64,000 bases of DNA, taken from contig NZ_JAPWDU010000003.1 of NCBI RefSeq assembly GCF_027257155.1, positions 620,001 through 684,000 of the forward strand. The letters run 5' to 3'. Positions 27,713 to 36,458 of the stretch are shown here, one piece after another. Position 1 is the stretch's first letter. Each line of letters opens with the position of its first letter. Below the pieces are notes generated by a model. That model was given only the letters and a program-made list of their open reading frames with translations. It had not been told where the DNA came from and did not search any database. Source of the DNA: Cerasicoccus sp. TK19100 (GTDB taxonomy: Bacteria > Verrucomicrobiota > Verrucomicrobiia > Opitutales > Cerasicoccaceae). A program made the position numbers and the translations under genes.

Positions 27713-28837
27713 TTAATTTTCGGCAGAAGCAGCACCCATTTGGTTAACCATTTGGTCCACATCGAGCAACGGCACGGCGAGCGTTGAGATGGTCATGTCG
27801 CCGAGATTCAAGTTGTTAATCGCCTCCAGCGCGACGAGGTTTTTCCCGCCACTGCCCTTGACCGCAGCCGCGCGCAGACGCTCGCCTTCGGCCTTGGCTT
27901 CGCGTTCCAGGAGCATGCCTTTGGCCAGCAGCTCTTGGGCGTAGAGGTCGGCGTCGGCCTGTGTCCTGGCAACGGTTACTTCGGCCTCTGCCTGGATCTC
28001 GGCGACCTGCTTGTCGGTGTCTGCCTTGAGGCGCAGTTGCTCCGCCTTCTTCTCTTCCTCAATGACGCGGACCATCGCTTCGGTTTCGGCAACGATCTTG
28101 TTCGTCTCGCCTTTCTTTTCCTCGGCGATTGCGCGAGACTTATTTAGCTCTACATCCTGGTCGGCCAGTTTCTTATCGAGAATCTTGCGCTCGTAAGATT
28201 TGTCGAAAGTGATGTCGCGCACTAGCAGCGCAATGAGCTCGATGTGGTTGCGGTCGAGTTCGGAATGCAGGTCGCCCTCAGCGCTTTCGGTTTTTGAGCG
28301 GCGCACATCCGGCAGATAAAACTCCTCGGTGCGCATGGTGCCAAATACATTGCGCAGCGTGTTCTGCACCTGGTCGCGGACGATGCCTTTGTAGCGCTCT
28401 TCGGTGTTAAACGCCTTGTAGAGCTGATGCACTTCGCCGGGCTTGGGCCGGTACTTCACGGTGACGTCGAGTTGGATCGTATAGCCGTCCTTCAGCTTCA
28501 GCTCGATGCGCTCCGGGCCATCGGGCGGAAGCGTGGATGAGCTGAGGCGAAACAGTGAATAGCGCACGCGTTGCTCTGCGCGCTCTTCCTGCGTGGTAAA
28601 TTCCGTGGTCTGCACGGTGGAGTCGAATACGTTCCAATTGTCGAGCATGGGCAGGTTGCGGTGCCAGCCGGGCCCGTAGTCCTCGGCCTGCACGCCCTTC
28701 TTGCCTAGGAAGGCGTATTGCTGCGTGCGCACACCCACTTCGCCCGGCTCCAGCCGGATCATAAACAGGGCAAACATAACAAACACCGCCAGCATCGCGG
28801 CGATCACCCCAAGGGCTCCACTTCTGATATATTTCAT
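27713..28837 (-). CDS. SPFH/band-7 (prohibitin-like) membrane protein B
   Basis: 374 residues. A single N-terminal membrane anchor (about 8-28: [18 protein letters not shown]) precedes an SPFH domain ([53 protein letters not shown]) and a long charged coiled coil (about 215-330, [20 protein letters not shown]). SPFH proteins build ring-shaped membrane scaffolds. It is 84 bp downstream of a second SPFH gene; the two proteins are distinct in sequence, reminiscent of paired HflK/HflC, but no ftsH is nearby. The linked upstream winged-helix/membrane gene completes a three-gene set. Confidence 0.88.
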   Translation of the reverse strand: MKYIRSGALGVIAAMLAVFVMFALFMIRLEPGEVGVRTQQYAFLGKKGVQAEDYGPGWHRNLPMLDNWNVFDSTVQTTEFTTQEERAEQRVRYSLFRLSSSTLPPDGPERIELKLKDGYTIQLDVTVKYRPKPGEVHQLYKAFNTEERYKGIVRDQVQNTLRNVFGTMRTEEFYLPDVRRSKTESAEGDLHSELDRNHIELIALLVRDITFDKSYERKILDKKLADQDVELNKSRAIAEEKKGETNKIVAETEAMVRVIEEEKKAEQLRLKADTDKQVAEIQAEAEVTVARTQADADLYAQELLAKGMLLEREAKAEGERLRAAAVKGSGGKNLVALEAINNLNLGDMTISTLAVPLLDVDQMVNQMGAASAEN

Positions 28838-28921
28838 GGTAGATAGATGGTTGAAAATTTTTTTGTTTAACTACGGATATCGCGGATGGTGGCTGCGCTA
28901 TTCGTAGTCCAAAAACTCGTA

Positions 28922-30058
28922 TTACTTACTTTGATCTTTCTTCACTTTGTTCGCGGCGGCGGCTTCATCCACGGTGGTGAAGCGCTCGGTTTCCCCGCTG
29001 ATGGTGAACGGCTGGCCGGTGAGATTCATGCCTTTGAGGCGGTCGGCGTAGGCCATCTTGACGAGGTTGCGGCCGCCTTCGCCTTCAAGTGCTTGCGCCA
29101 TGACCTCGGTTGCCTGTGCCTGGGCTTTGCCCTGCGCGAGGATCGCCTTGGCGTTCTGCTCCTGTGTGTAGAATGACGCATCGGCTCCGCGTTCGGTTTG
29201 GATCGCATAGGCTTCGGCACCCTTGATTGCTTTGTTCGCTTCGGCCTCGGCTTGCACGATCAGCTGGCGCATCTGCCCCTCGAATGTGGCGATGATCACG
29301 TCTTTCTTTTTCGTGGCTTCAACGGTGCGGAAGATTTGGTTTTGCTTCGCGGCGTTGGCCTTGGACATCTGTTCCTCGACTTCCTGGTCGGCCAGTTTCT
29401 TAGCGCGAATCTTATCTTCGTATTCCGGGTGAAAGCGGAACTTCTCCGCGATGACACGCGTCACCTCAATGCCAAACGGCTTAAGCAAGCCGTTCATCTC
29501 AACTTCGGTCTTCAGCGCCTTTTCGTTGCGGACAGATGCGTCGTAAAACTGCTCCGTGGTCATTTCGCCAAAGACGGTGCGGCTAACCGATCGCGCATAG
29601 TCGCGCACCCACTTTACCTTGTAAGCGTCGCCAAGACCGCTGGTGTTGACCACCTCCTCGATCTTATCGCGGCGGATTTGGTAATTGATCGTGAGGTCCA
29701 GGAAGACATCGCTGCCGTCGATGGTTTTAATGCGCAGGTCGTCGCGGGTGTCGCGATTGCTACGGGTGGTGTCAGCCGTCATTTCAAGCCGCTGCACCGT
29801 GGTATCGAGCAGGAAGAAGCTGTTGATAAAGCCGTTGTAAATATAGGTGCCGGACTCGGGGATCACGGTGATGCCGCCGCTCAGGTTATTAACTTTGACG
29901 CCGATTTCGGTGCCGCCAACTTTCTGCACGCGCACGGTAAACAGCGCGGCAATGGCGAGCATGAAGATCGCAACGAGCACCAGGATAATGGTGCCGCTGA
30001 AGTGCCGGAGCACGCCGTTGCGGCGGGGCAGGCGGGGTGGAATGGATTGGTATGACAT
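28922..30058 (-). CDS. SPFH/band-7 (prohibitin-like) membrane protein A
   Basis: 378 residues. The anchor is at about 22-44 ([19 protein letters not shown]), followed by an SPFH domain ([59 protein letters not shown]) and an alanine/glutamate-rich coiled coil (about 235-330). It probably forms a hetero-oligomer with the SPFH protein encoded just downstream. The gene starts 21 bp after the stop of the winged-helix/membrane gene, indicating one transcript. Confidence 0.88.
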   Translation of the reverse strand: MSYQSIPPRLPRRNGVLRHFSGTIILVLVAIFMLAIAALFTVRVQKVGGTEIGVKVNNLSGGITVIPESGTYIYNGFINSFFLLDTTVQRLEMTADTTRSNRDTRDDLRIKTIDGSDVFLDLTINYQIRRDKIEEVVNTSGLGDAYKVKWVRDYARSVSRTVFGEMTTEQFYDASVRNEKALKTEVEMNGLLKPFGIEVTRVIAEKFRFHPEYEDKIRAKKLADQEVEEQMSKANAAKQNQIFRTVEATKKKDVIIATFEGQMRQLIVQAEAEANKAIKGAEAYAIQTERGADASFYTQEQNAKAILAQGKAQAQATEVMAQALEGEGGRNLVKMAYADRLKGMNLTGQPFTISGETERFTTVDEAAAANKVKKDQSK

Positions 30059-30079
30059 AGCGGTTTTGGGTTGGTTAAA

Positions 30080-30991
30080 TTAAGCGATTGGCTTGGGCTC
30101 GACGATGTCGCGTGCGCTCAGGATTCGCCAACTGGCGATCCCCGCGGCTGCGATGCCGAGCAACAGAAGGAAAAAGAAATGGATGCGCAGGACAAAGGCT
30201 GCCGCCAGGACGCCGCCCACGATGGCAATCCACGACAAAAGCATCTTCATCATCTTGACCTCGAACTCGTCGCGGCGTGAGGACGGGTAGTGGCGGATGG
30301 CCGCATCGTTTGCGCGCCAGGCAGCGCGCGGGTAATCCATTTTGGGGAAGCGGTAGCTGTATTGCCCGTCGATCTCTTCGAGCACGCAATACTTCTGCTT
30401 AGCGAGCTCCTTAAGCTTGGTCTTCACTTGGCCCAGTGTAAGCCGCGAATGCCCGGCCACCTCTGCCAGGCGGACCGGCCCACCAGCTCCGGCGGTTACG
30501 AAAAGCAGCTCGTGCTGCCAAACCGCTTGGGCCGGCCAAGCGTCGTGTTCCGCGCGCTCACGGATTTCCGTTTCGAGGCGGTTGCGGGTTTCGGGCGAGA
30601 AAATGGCGTGAGCGTCATCCAATTCTTCGCCGGAATAAATGTCACGCCCGCCGATCGGTTCGTCGCTTTCGCGGCCGATCAGCTCGAAGAATTCATAGAC
30701 GTTACAGTTGTCGATCCCGCCATGAAAAACGACTTGGCGGTCGACCATGCCGTCCATGACTTCCGTGACCATCTCCAGCGAAACGGGCACATACGCGAGC
30801 ACCTCGTTCGCGGAAACCCAGCCACCGTTTCGGGCGGCCAGGCGCTCGGCCAGATTCTCCACGATGGCGGTGAGCAGTGGCATGGTTTCAGCCACGGAGC
30901 CTACGCGGGCTTCCCCTGCGCGCAAGCGCGGAGTGTCGTTGGTGGCATTTAGCAGTTCCGCTAAACAGGTCTTAATTGGCAGTGTGTTCAT
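30080..30991 (-). CDS. Winged-helix-like cytosolic protein with C-terminal membrane hairpin
   Basis: 303 residues, no family recognised. The first 230 residues are soluble and helical, with two stretches that look like winged-helix motifs: NGGWVSANEVLAYVPVSLEM...VVFHGG (about 55-95) and GGPVRLAEVAGHSRLTLGQV followed by KTKLKELAKQKYCVLEE (about 165-205). The C-terminus has two adjacent membrane segments (about 250-268 and 270-288). It begins the SPFH set, with GGAGA a few bases before the ATG. A membrane-anchored DNA- or protein-binding regulator of the SPFH scaffold is a reasonable but untested reading. Confidence 0.7.
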   Translation of the reverse strand: MNTLPIKTCLAELLNATNDTPRLRAGEARVGSVAETMPLLTAIVENLAERLAARNGGWVSANEVLAYVPVSLEMVTEVMDGMVDRQVVFHGGIDNCNVYEFFELIGRESDEPIGGRDIYSGEELDDAHAIFSPETRNRLETEIRERAEHDAWPAQAVWQHELLFVTAGAGGPVRLAEVAGHSRLTLGQVKTKLKELAKQKYCVLEEIDGQYSYRFPKMDYPRAAWRANDAAIRHYPSSRRDEFEVKMMKMLLSWIAIVGGVLAAAFVLRIHFFFLLLLGIAAAGIASWRILSARDIVEPKPIA

Positions 30992-31036
30992 TGGATTGTC
31001 TCCATGAACAGTCTACGCCTGCGGCGTTCGGTGCGC

Positions 31037-31065
31037 CATTATAAGCGGTGAGCTCGTTTATAATG
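31037..31065. promoter_or_regulatory. Inverted repeat CATTATAA-N13-TTATAATG, candidate operator/promoter of the SPFH set
   Basis: Eight-base perfect arms, about 46-74 bp upstream of the ATG at 30991. On the minus strand one arm reads TATAAT, a consensus -10 box at plausible distance from the start, so the palindrome may be an operator over a promoter. Flanking GCGC/GCGC bases extend the symmetry. No confident -35 box was found. Confidence 0.4.
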
Positions 31066-31104
31066 AACGGCGCGGGGCGATATTCGGTCTAAATATTTTT
31101 ACTG

Positions 31105-32832
31105 CTATGCCGGGCCGAGCAGTTCGCCGCGCTGCTTCATGTCGGCCTTGCGGTCGGTGGTGAGTTCGATGATCTGGATGCCTTGCTTGGGCAACTTGCG
31201 GGCCAGCGCCTTCAGGTCGTCCCAGGTCTTGGGCGCGTGATGCGCAATGCCGTGCGCCGCCGCGAGCTTAGCGAAGTCCACCTTTTGCGGCGTGGCAAAG
31301 AAGCGCTCGAACGGCGGCTCGAAGTCCGAGATTGCCAGCTTTTCAAAAATGCCGCCGCCGTTGTTGTTGACCAAAAATACCGTCAGCGATCCGGTAAACT
31401 CCGGCGCGGTCAGCAAGCCATTTTGGTCGTGCAAGAATGCGAGGTCGCCCGTGATGAGCACGCCGGGCTTGCCGGATGCCTGCGCCATGCCGAGTGCGGT
31501 GGACAGCGTGCCATCGATGCCGTTGGCACCGCGATTGACCGTAAAGGCGTGCTCCTTCTTGTTGATCGGCCAGAAGAATTCGATGTCGCGAATCGGCATG
31601 CTGCTGGCCACGAAGATCGGCGTGCCTTTGGGCAGCGTGTTAGCGAGAACGGGCGTGAGCTTGGCTTCGAACAGGTGCCCGCAGTCGCGGAAGAAATGTT
31701 TGAAATCGCGCTGCTGCGCGTTCTCGGCGGCGAGCCACTTTTCCGCGAGTGGCGTCCGTGATTTTACTTTGTCCGACAAAGTAAGTTGCGACGGGCGCAA
31801 GGGGATCGTCTGGATCGGCGCGTAGCTGGAGTTGAGGTTGAGCTTGCCCGGGCTGAGCCGCCAACTCGGCAGCAAGCTGCATTCGCGAAGGAAGCTGCGT
31901 AGCACTTTGCTCGTCGGTAGCTGGCCAACGAAAAGCACCGCACCAGGACGTAGCTCGTGGCGTTTGACGACGTCGCGCAGGATGGCGTCGTAGCCGGCAA
32001 TGAGTGTCTCGCAATGTTCGCCGAGGCCGCGCAAGCCGGTGCTCGTATCTGCCAGTAGAGGCCAAGACTTTGCATTGCAAAGTTGAGCGAGGTTCCGCCA
32101 ATCATCCTCAGTGTAGCGCGTTTCGGGTGGGCCGGCGACGACGATTAAGTCCTCGCGGTCGGCGAAGGGCAACTCCTCAAGCGGTGTCTTCGCATTGATG
32201 TTGACCACCGGTGGCGCAAGCGGGAGCTTCTTGAAATCAATGGCGGGGAACGGTCCACCAAGCACGCCATCAACCGGAGCCAGCGGCTCGCGGAAGGGGA
32301 TGTTTAAATGCACCGGGCCAGGCTGAAGAGTCGTCGCCACGGTACAGCTATGCGTGATCATGCGCACGAGGTAGGCGTGGCGCTCGTCGAGCTGTCTGGT
32401 TACTGGGGGCAGGCCGAGCTCGTGGTAGTAGTGCGCGTAGTCGCCAAAGATTTTTACCTGGTCGATCGCTTGTCCGGCGGCGCAGTCGCGCAGCTCGGGG
32501 GGGCGGTCGGCAGTCAGCACGATCAGGGGTGCGCCGCTGTAGTGGGCCTCGATGACAGCGGGTAAATAGTTGGCAACGGCAGTGCCGGAAGTGCAGACCA
32601 GCGCCACTGGTTCGCCAGATGTCTTGGCACAGCCGAGCGCGAAAAACGAGGCGCTACGCTCGTCGAGAATCGGTGTGGCCTCGATACGGTCGTCCAGCGC
32701 AAAGGCGATGGTCAATGGAGTGGAGCGCGAGCCTGGGCTGATGACGGCGCGGCGCAGGCCGCAGCGGACCAGGGATTCTACGATGAGTCCGGCCCATACG
32801 GTGTTGCGGTTGGCGCGCAGTAGAGGGTGCAT
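31105..32832 (-). CDS. menD: 2-Succinyl-5-enolpyruvyl-6-hydroxy-3-cyclohexene-1-carboxylate synthase MenD
   Basis: Thiamine-diphosphate enzyme of classical menaquinone synthesis, joining isochorismate and 2-oxoglutarate. 575 residues, normal for MenD. Signatures: VWAGLIVESLVRCGLRRAVI, SPGSRSTPL, CTSGTAVANYLPAVIEAHYS, LTADRPPELRDCAAGQAIDQ, and the ThDP-binding GANGIDGTLSTALGMA with TGDLAFLHDQNGLL. It starts one base inside the menF stop codon (TAATG at 32830-32834), so the two are translationally coupled. Two palindromes of the ACTTTG...CAAAGT family lie in frame inside it (31765-31783 and 32067-32083), coding LTLSDKVK and QLCNAKS. Confidence 0.95.
   Translation of the reverse strand: MHPLLRANRNTVWAGLIVESLVRCGLRRAVISPGSRSTPLTIAFALDDRIEATPILDERSASFFALGCAKTSGEPVALVCTSGTAVANYLPAVIEAHYSGAPLIVLTADRPPELRDCAAGQAIDQVKIFGDYAHYYHELGLPPVTRQLDERHAYLVRMITHSCTVATTLQPGPVHLNIPFREPLAPVDGVLGGPFPAIDFKKLPLAPPVVNINAKTPLEELPFADREDLIVVAGPPETRYTEDDWRNLAQLCNAKSWPLLADTSTGLRGLGEHCETLIAGYDAILRDVVKRHELRPGAVLFVGQLPTSKVLRSFLRECSLLPSWRLSPGKLNLNSSYAPIQTIPLRPSQLTLSDKVKSRTPLAEKWLAAENAQQRDFKHFFRDCGHLFEAKLTPVLANTLPKGTPIFVASSMPIRDIEFFWPINKKEHAFTVNRGANGIDGTLSTALGMAQASGKPGVLITGDLAFLHDQNGLLTAPEFTGSLTVFLVNNNGGGIFEKLAISDFEPPFERFFATPQKVDFAKLAAAHGIAHHAPKTWDDLKALARKLPKQGIQIIELTTDRKADMKQRGELLGPA
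31765..31783. repeat. TACTTTGT-CCG-ACAAAGTA palindrome inside menD
   Basis: Eight-base perfect arms inside the coding region; length 19, no frame disruption. Translated as part of QLTLSDKVKS. Confidence 0.75.
32067..32083. repeat. ACTTTGC-ATT-GCAAAGT palindrome inside menD
   Basis: Seven-base perfect arms, identical in arm sequence to the intergenic copy at 27680-27696. Translated as part of AQLCNAKSW. Confidence 0.8.
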
Positions 32833-34256
32833 TACTGGAGGGAATCAAGTAATGGCTTCAATTTCAAATCCGTTTCTTCGGTTTCGCGGGTCGGGTCGGA
32901 GCCCGCCACGATGCCGCAACCAGCGTATAGGCGCGCGCGTTGGCCATCGATGAGGGCGGAGCGGATTGCGACCACGAACTCGCCGTCGCCATGGTAGTCG
33001 AACCAGCCGATGCAGCCGGCGTAGAGGCCACGGTCAAAATTTTCAATGCGTGCAATGTCGGCGCGGGCGGCTTCCCTCGGTTGGCCGCCGACGGCGGGCG
33101 TCGGGTGCAGCTTAGAGGCGACGGCCAGGATGTCTTGATCCTGCGTGAGCTCGGTTGAAATCGGCGACCACAAATGCTGCACGTTGGGCAGCTTGAGCAG
33201 GCGCGGACCGCGGGGCGGTTTGACGACCAAGTCCACTTCGCCCAGACGCTTGATGATCGCCTCGACGACATACTGATGCTCGCGCAAATCCTTCTCGCTG
33301 GAGAGCAGCGCGGAGCCGTAGCGGGCGTCTTCGCGGACGTTCTCGCCGCGTGGCGCGGATCCCGCCAGGGCCTCGGTAAACAGACGGCCGGACTCGACGC
33401 GGAGCAGTCGCTCGGGCGTCGCCCCGATGAAGCTCTGGCCCTCGCCATTGGCGAAGGAAAACGCATAGCAGGACGGGAAGCGGTCACGCAGTTGGGCCAG
33501 CGTTTCGAGTGGGCGGAATGGTTGGTCGGCCTTGAGCTCCACCGCGCGCGCGAGCACAATTTTGCGGTAAACTTCGATGTCGATGTTTTGCAGGGCATGG
33601 TCCACCGCGGAGGCAAACCAGCCTTCGCCACCAACGTCTTCGCGGTCGACAACTGAGGGCGGCGGGTTGTCATCTTCGGCCAGTTCGTCGTAATCGAAGC
33701 GGCCAAATTTCGCATGCGCCGCCAATACTTTGCGGGACAAAGTAGCGATATCGCTTTCCGGCTCGATGATCAGATTGGCCGTGGCCACGTATTCGCCCTG
33801 ACGCCGTGCGACCTGCCAACGCGGGATGAAAACGGTGGCTGGCGCGAAGTAGGCGTCGTCGCCCTCGGCGTCATCGCAGAAGGTGAACGCCGTGAAGAAA
33901 TGCGGGCCGGAAAACGGCGCATCGAGGTCGCCAATGCACACGGTGTTTTCGAGCACGTGGTCAGCAAACGCGCGGACGATGCTAAAGCGGTCGGGCCCGG
34001 TGATCTCTTCTTCGAGAATGGCCTCAGCTCCGGCAATCGCTTCCTCTGCCTGTGGGCGCTCCAGGTAGAAGTGGCGCTCGGCGGGCTCGTAGATGGACTG
34101 CAAAACCGCGAGCGGGTCCAGGTGTTTCGTCCGCAGCGAAATGCTCGCCAACTGTGGATGCTTTTTCTGGCGCGCGCGTTCCCGCACGTGCAGCAAAAAC
34201 TTCGCGAGCGCCTGCGGATCGCGTTGCGGGAATTTATCCGGCGAGATGAGTTCCAT
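32832..34256 (-). CDS. menF: Isochorismate synthase MenF
   Basis: Chorismate-binding enzyme that makes isochorismate for menaquinone. 474 residues; the N-terminal third is divergent and the C-terminal chorismate-binding domain (about 210-474) has YRKIVLARAVEL, GQSFIGATPERLLRVESG, TEALAGSAPRGEN, LHPTPAVGGQPREAA and CIGWFDYHGDGEFVVAIRSA, all standard. Coupled to menD by a TAATG overlap. The other men genes are not in the window. An ACTTTG palindrome lies in frame at 33726-33744, coding ATLSRKV. Confidence 0.93.
   Translation of the reverse strand: MELISPDKFPQRDPQALAKFLLHVRERARQKKHPQLASISLRTKHLDPLAVLQSIYEPAERHFYLERPQAEEAIAGAEAILEEEITGPDRFSIVRAFADHVLENTVCIGDLDAPFSGPHFFTAFTFCDDAEGDDAYFAPATVFIPRWQVARRQGEYVATANLIIEPESDIATLSRKVLAAHAKFGRFDYDELAEDDNPPPSVVDREDVGGEGWFASAVDHALQNIDIEVYRKIVLARAVELKADQPFRPLETLAQLRDRFPSCYAFSFANGEGQSFIGATPERLLRVESGRLFTEALAGSAPRGENVREDARYGSALLSSEKDLREHQYVVEAIIKRLGEVDLVVKPPRGPRLLKLPNVQHLWSPISTELTQDQDILAVASKLHPTPAVGGQPREAARADIARIENFDRGLYAGCIGWFDYHGDGEFVVAIRSALIDGQRARLYAGCGIVAGSDPTRETEETDLKLKPLLDSLQ
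33726..33744. repeat. TACTTTG-CGGGA-CAAAGTA palindrome inside menF
   Basis: Seven-base arms within coding sequence; the peptide TLSRKV is analogous to TLSDKV encoded by the menD copy at 31765, read in the same phase. Confidence 0.7.
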
Positions 34257-34272
34257 GGAGGCTATGCAAATA

Positions 34273-34410
34273 GGTGGCGGCCGATGTCCTCATCGGCCAG
34301 AGGCGAAACTATTGAAGTCATAAGGTTCGTGCTCCGGTTGTGAAACGCAAATAGACAAGTGCCTATGCATAACCCCTTTGCTTTGGCCGATGAGGACATC
34401 GGCCGCCACC
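34273..34410. repeat. Inverted REP-like pair, GGTGGC-headed (copy 2)
   Basis: Perfect 27-base arms at 34273-34299 and 34384-34410, 84 bases apart, each GGTGGCGGCCGATGTCCTCA plus TCGGCCA and each holding hairpin GGCCGATG/CATCGGCC. It fills the space between metG and menF. The same unit, slightly decayed, is at 8908-9050. Confidence 0.9.
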
Positions 34411-34425
34411 TTATTACCTTGTTCA

Positions 34426-35958
34426 TCAGCCCTCAATACGCGGGAAGAGGATGGTCTTCTCGCCAAGGGGGCGGCCTTCGAGCGTGCCGATTTTAAAGGA
34501 CAGATCACCGTAGGTCTCGACGGCGTCAGCGCCGATCAGCTCCAGGATTTGCGCACTAATCGTGGGCATCACCGGGGTGAGCAGCGTGGCGGCGATGCGC
34601 AGCGACTCGGCCACGTAGGCAAGGCTCGTGAGCACGCGTTGCTGGTCGGTCGGGTCTTCGCTTTTAGCGAGTTTCCACGGTTGGCGCACTTCCAGGTAGC
34701 GGTTGCACGCGCGGATGCAGACCCACGCGGTTTCGAGGCCGCGGTGGAATTGAAAGCCTTCGTATTGCTCGATGACCTTGGCGGTGTTGTCCTCCCAGGC
34801 CTTGCGGAGATCTTGCTCGGGCTCTTCGTCGATGGTGGCCGCAGGGACTTTGCCATCGGCGTAGCGTCCGCCCATGTTCAACTGGCGCGAAACGAGGTTG
34901 CCGAGGTCGTTGCCGAGGTCGGTCTTGTAGCGCGTGAGGAGGAGGTCAGCGGAGAAATCGCTGTCCTGTCCGACATTCATTTCGCGGATAAAGAAGTAGC
35001 GAACGGCGTCCGGGCCCACCTGATCCGCGAGCTGGATCGGGTCGACAACGTTGCCGAGCGTCTTGGACATTTTTTCACCGGAGATATTCCACCAGCCGTG
35101 CACGAGGAGCTGCTTCGGTAGCGGAATATTCGCCGCGTGCAGCATGATGGGCCAGTAAACGGCGTGCGGCGGCACGAGGATGTCTTTGCCGATCACGTGG
35201 AAGTCGGCGGGCCACTTTTCCTCAAAGCCGTCCTGCCCGTAGCCGACGGCGGAGATGTAGTTCGTCAGCGCGTCGAACCACACGTAGCACACGAAGTCTT
35301 CGTCGAATGGTAGCGGGATGCCCCACTCGAGGCGTTCCTTCGGGCGGGAAATGCAGAGATCATTCAGCGGCTCCTTGAGGAATTCCAGCACCTGCTTTTG
35401 ACGGAAGCGCGGAAAGACGAAGTCCTCATTGCTCTTGAGGAAGTCGATGAGCCACTGCTGATACTGGCTGAGCTTGAAGAAGTAGGCGGGCTCGGAGAAC
35501 TCCTCGACTTCGCCGAAAATTTCCGGCCACTCGCCGTCGACCTTGTCCTTTTCCTGGAGAAACTGCTCCTGGCGCTTGCTGTAGAAGCCGGTGTAGTCCG
35601 CACGGTAGATCTCCCCCTTGTCGAAGAGGTCTTGCAGGATTTCGCGGACAACATCCTTGTGGCGCGTCTGCGTGGTGCGGATGAAGTCGTTGTTGGAAAT
35701 GTTGAGCGTCGCGCACAGGCCCTGGAACTTCTCGGCGATCTGGTCGCAGTATTCCTGGGGGGCGACGCCTTCCTTGGCGGCGGTCATTTGCACCTTTTGC
35801 CCATGTTCATCGAGGCCGGTCAGGAAGTACACGGCGTCTCCGCTCAATCGCCGGTGTCGGGCGATCACGTCGGTGAGCACTTTCTCATACGCGTGGCCGA
35901 TGTGTGGCGAGCCATTGGCGTAATCGATTGCGGTGGTGATGTAGAATTGCTTGCTCAT
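34426..35958 (-). CDS. metG: Methionyl-tRNA synthetase, zinc-knuckle-less form
   Basis: Class I aminoacyl-tRNA synthetase charging tRNA-Met. The ATG at 35956-35958 (MSKQFYITTAIDYANGSPHI) gives 510 residues. HIGH-type SPHIGHAYEKV and KMSKTLGNVVDP are intact, as is the anticodon-side RQPWKLAKS-like helix; there is no C-terminal EMAP/Arc1p-like tRNA-binding domain. The connective peptide, GFYSKRQEQFLQEKDKVDGE, lacks the four cysteines that bind zinc in Bacillus-type MetG. A TTG-like upstream start at 35982 is less likely. Confidence 0.95.
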   Translation of the reverse strand: MSKQFYITTAIDYANGSPHIGHAYEKVLTDVIARHRRLSGDAVYFLTGLDEHGQKVQMTAAKEGVAPQEYCDQIAEKFQGLCATLNISNNDFIRTTQTRHKDVVREILQDLFDKGEIYRADYTGFYSKRQEQFLQEKDKVDGEWPEIFGEVEEFSEPAYFFKLSQYQQWLIDFLKSNEDFVFPRFRQKQVLEFLKEPLNDLCISRPKERLEWGIPLPFDEDFVCYVWFDALTNYISAVGYGQDGFEEKWPADFHVIGKDILVPPHAVYWPIMLHAANIPLPKQLLVHGWWNISGEKMSKTLGNVVDPIQLADQVGPDAVRYFFIREMNVGQDSDFSADLLLTRYKTDLGNDLGNLVSRQLNMGGRYADGKVPAATIDEEPEQDLRKAWEDNTAKVIEQYEGFQFHRGLETAWVCIRACNRYLEVRQPWKLAKSEDPTDQQRVLTSLAYVAESLRIAATLLTPVMPTISAQILELIGADAVETYGDLSFKIGTLEGRPLGEKTILFPRIEG

Positions 35959-36020
35959 GAGATTTTGGGCAAAGGGAACCACTCAATCCGCTTGAGCGCG
36001 AAGCTCAACGGTAAAATACG

Positions 36021-36102
36021 GGTAGGGACGCACCTCCGGGGCGTCCGAAAAGTTATTTTAGTAAATTATAGCCGGCGGACGCCCCGGAGGTGCGTCCCTA
36101 CC
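36021..36102. repeat. REPIN-like inverted pair, GTAG-headed (copy 2)
   Basis: Perfect 27-base arms (36021-36047, 36076-36102) around a 28-base AT-rich loop; each arm starts GGTAGGGACGC and contains GGACGC...GCGTCC. It fills the gap between ferredoxin and metG and ends three bases before the ferredoxin stop codon. Confidence 0.9.
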
Positions 36103-36104
36103 TG

Positions 36105-36359
36105 CTACGCGTCGATCACGACGTCGCTCGTGGGCACGGAGCAGCAGAGCAGGATGTGGCCCTCGTCCGGGTCGGCACCGTGGCCGAAGGGGTATTCTAC
36201 CTCGCCGGAAATTTTCTTTTGCTGGCACATGGTGCAGTTGCCTGCGCGGCAACCGAAGTCCAGATCGAGCCCGTTTGCCTCGGCCAGGTCCAGCAGGCTG
36301 TCTTCCTTGGCATCCCAGTCTGCAGTGACGCCGCTCTTTTCAAAAGTAACTTTAGGCAT
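36105..36359 (-). CDS. Small plant-type [2Fe-2S] ferredoxin
   Basis: 84 residues from the ATG at 36357-36359. Cluster ligands C37, C42 and C45 (FGCRAGNCTMCQ) with a fourth Cys at 72 or 73 (ILLCCSVPTSDVVIDA) give the C-x4-C-x2-C...C pattern of plant/vertebrate-type [2Fe-2S] domains. The start MPKVTFEKSGVTADWDAKED lacks a signal, so the protein is cytosolic. No obvious partner oxygenase or reductase gene is adjacent; its electron partner is unknown. Confidence 0.88.
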   Translation of the reverse strand: MPKVTFEKSGVTADWDAKEDSLLDLAEANGLDLDFGCRAGNCTMCQQKKISGEVEYPFGHGADPDEGHILLCCSVPTSDVVIDA

Positions 36360-36458
36360 TATCTTATTAAAACATGTTAATTTTGGAAAAACAAGCCTGT
36401 GTTGCAATTTGCAGTGAGCAATCTTGCACGGGTCGAAATACCCCCTATTATTCCCCTC

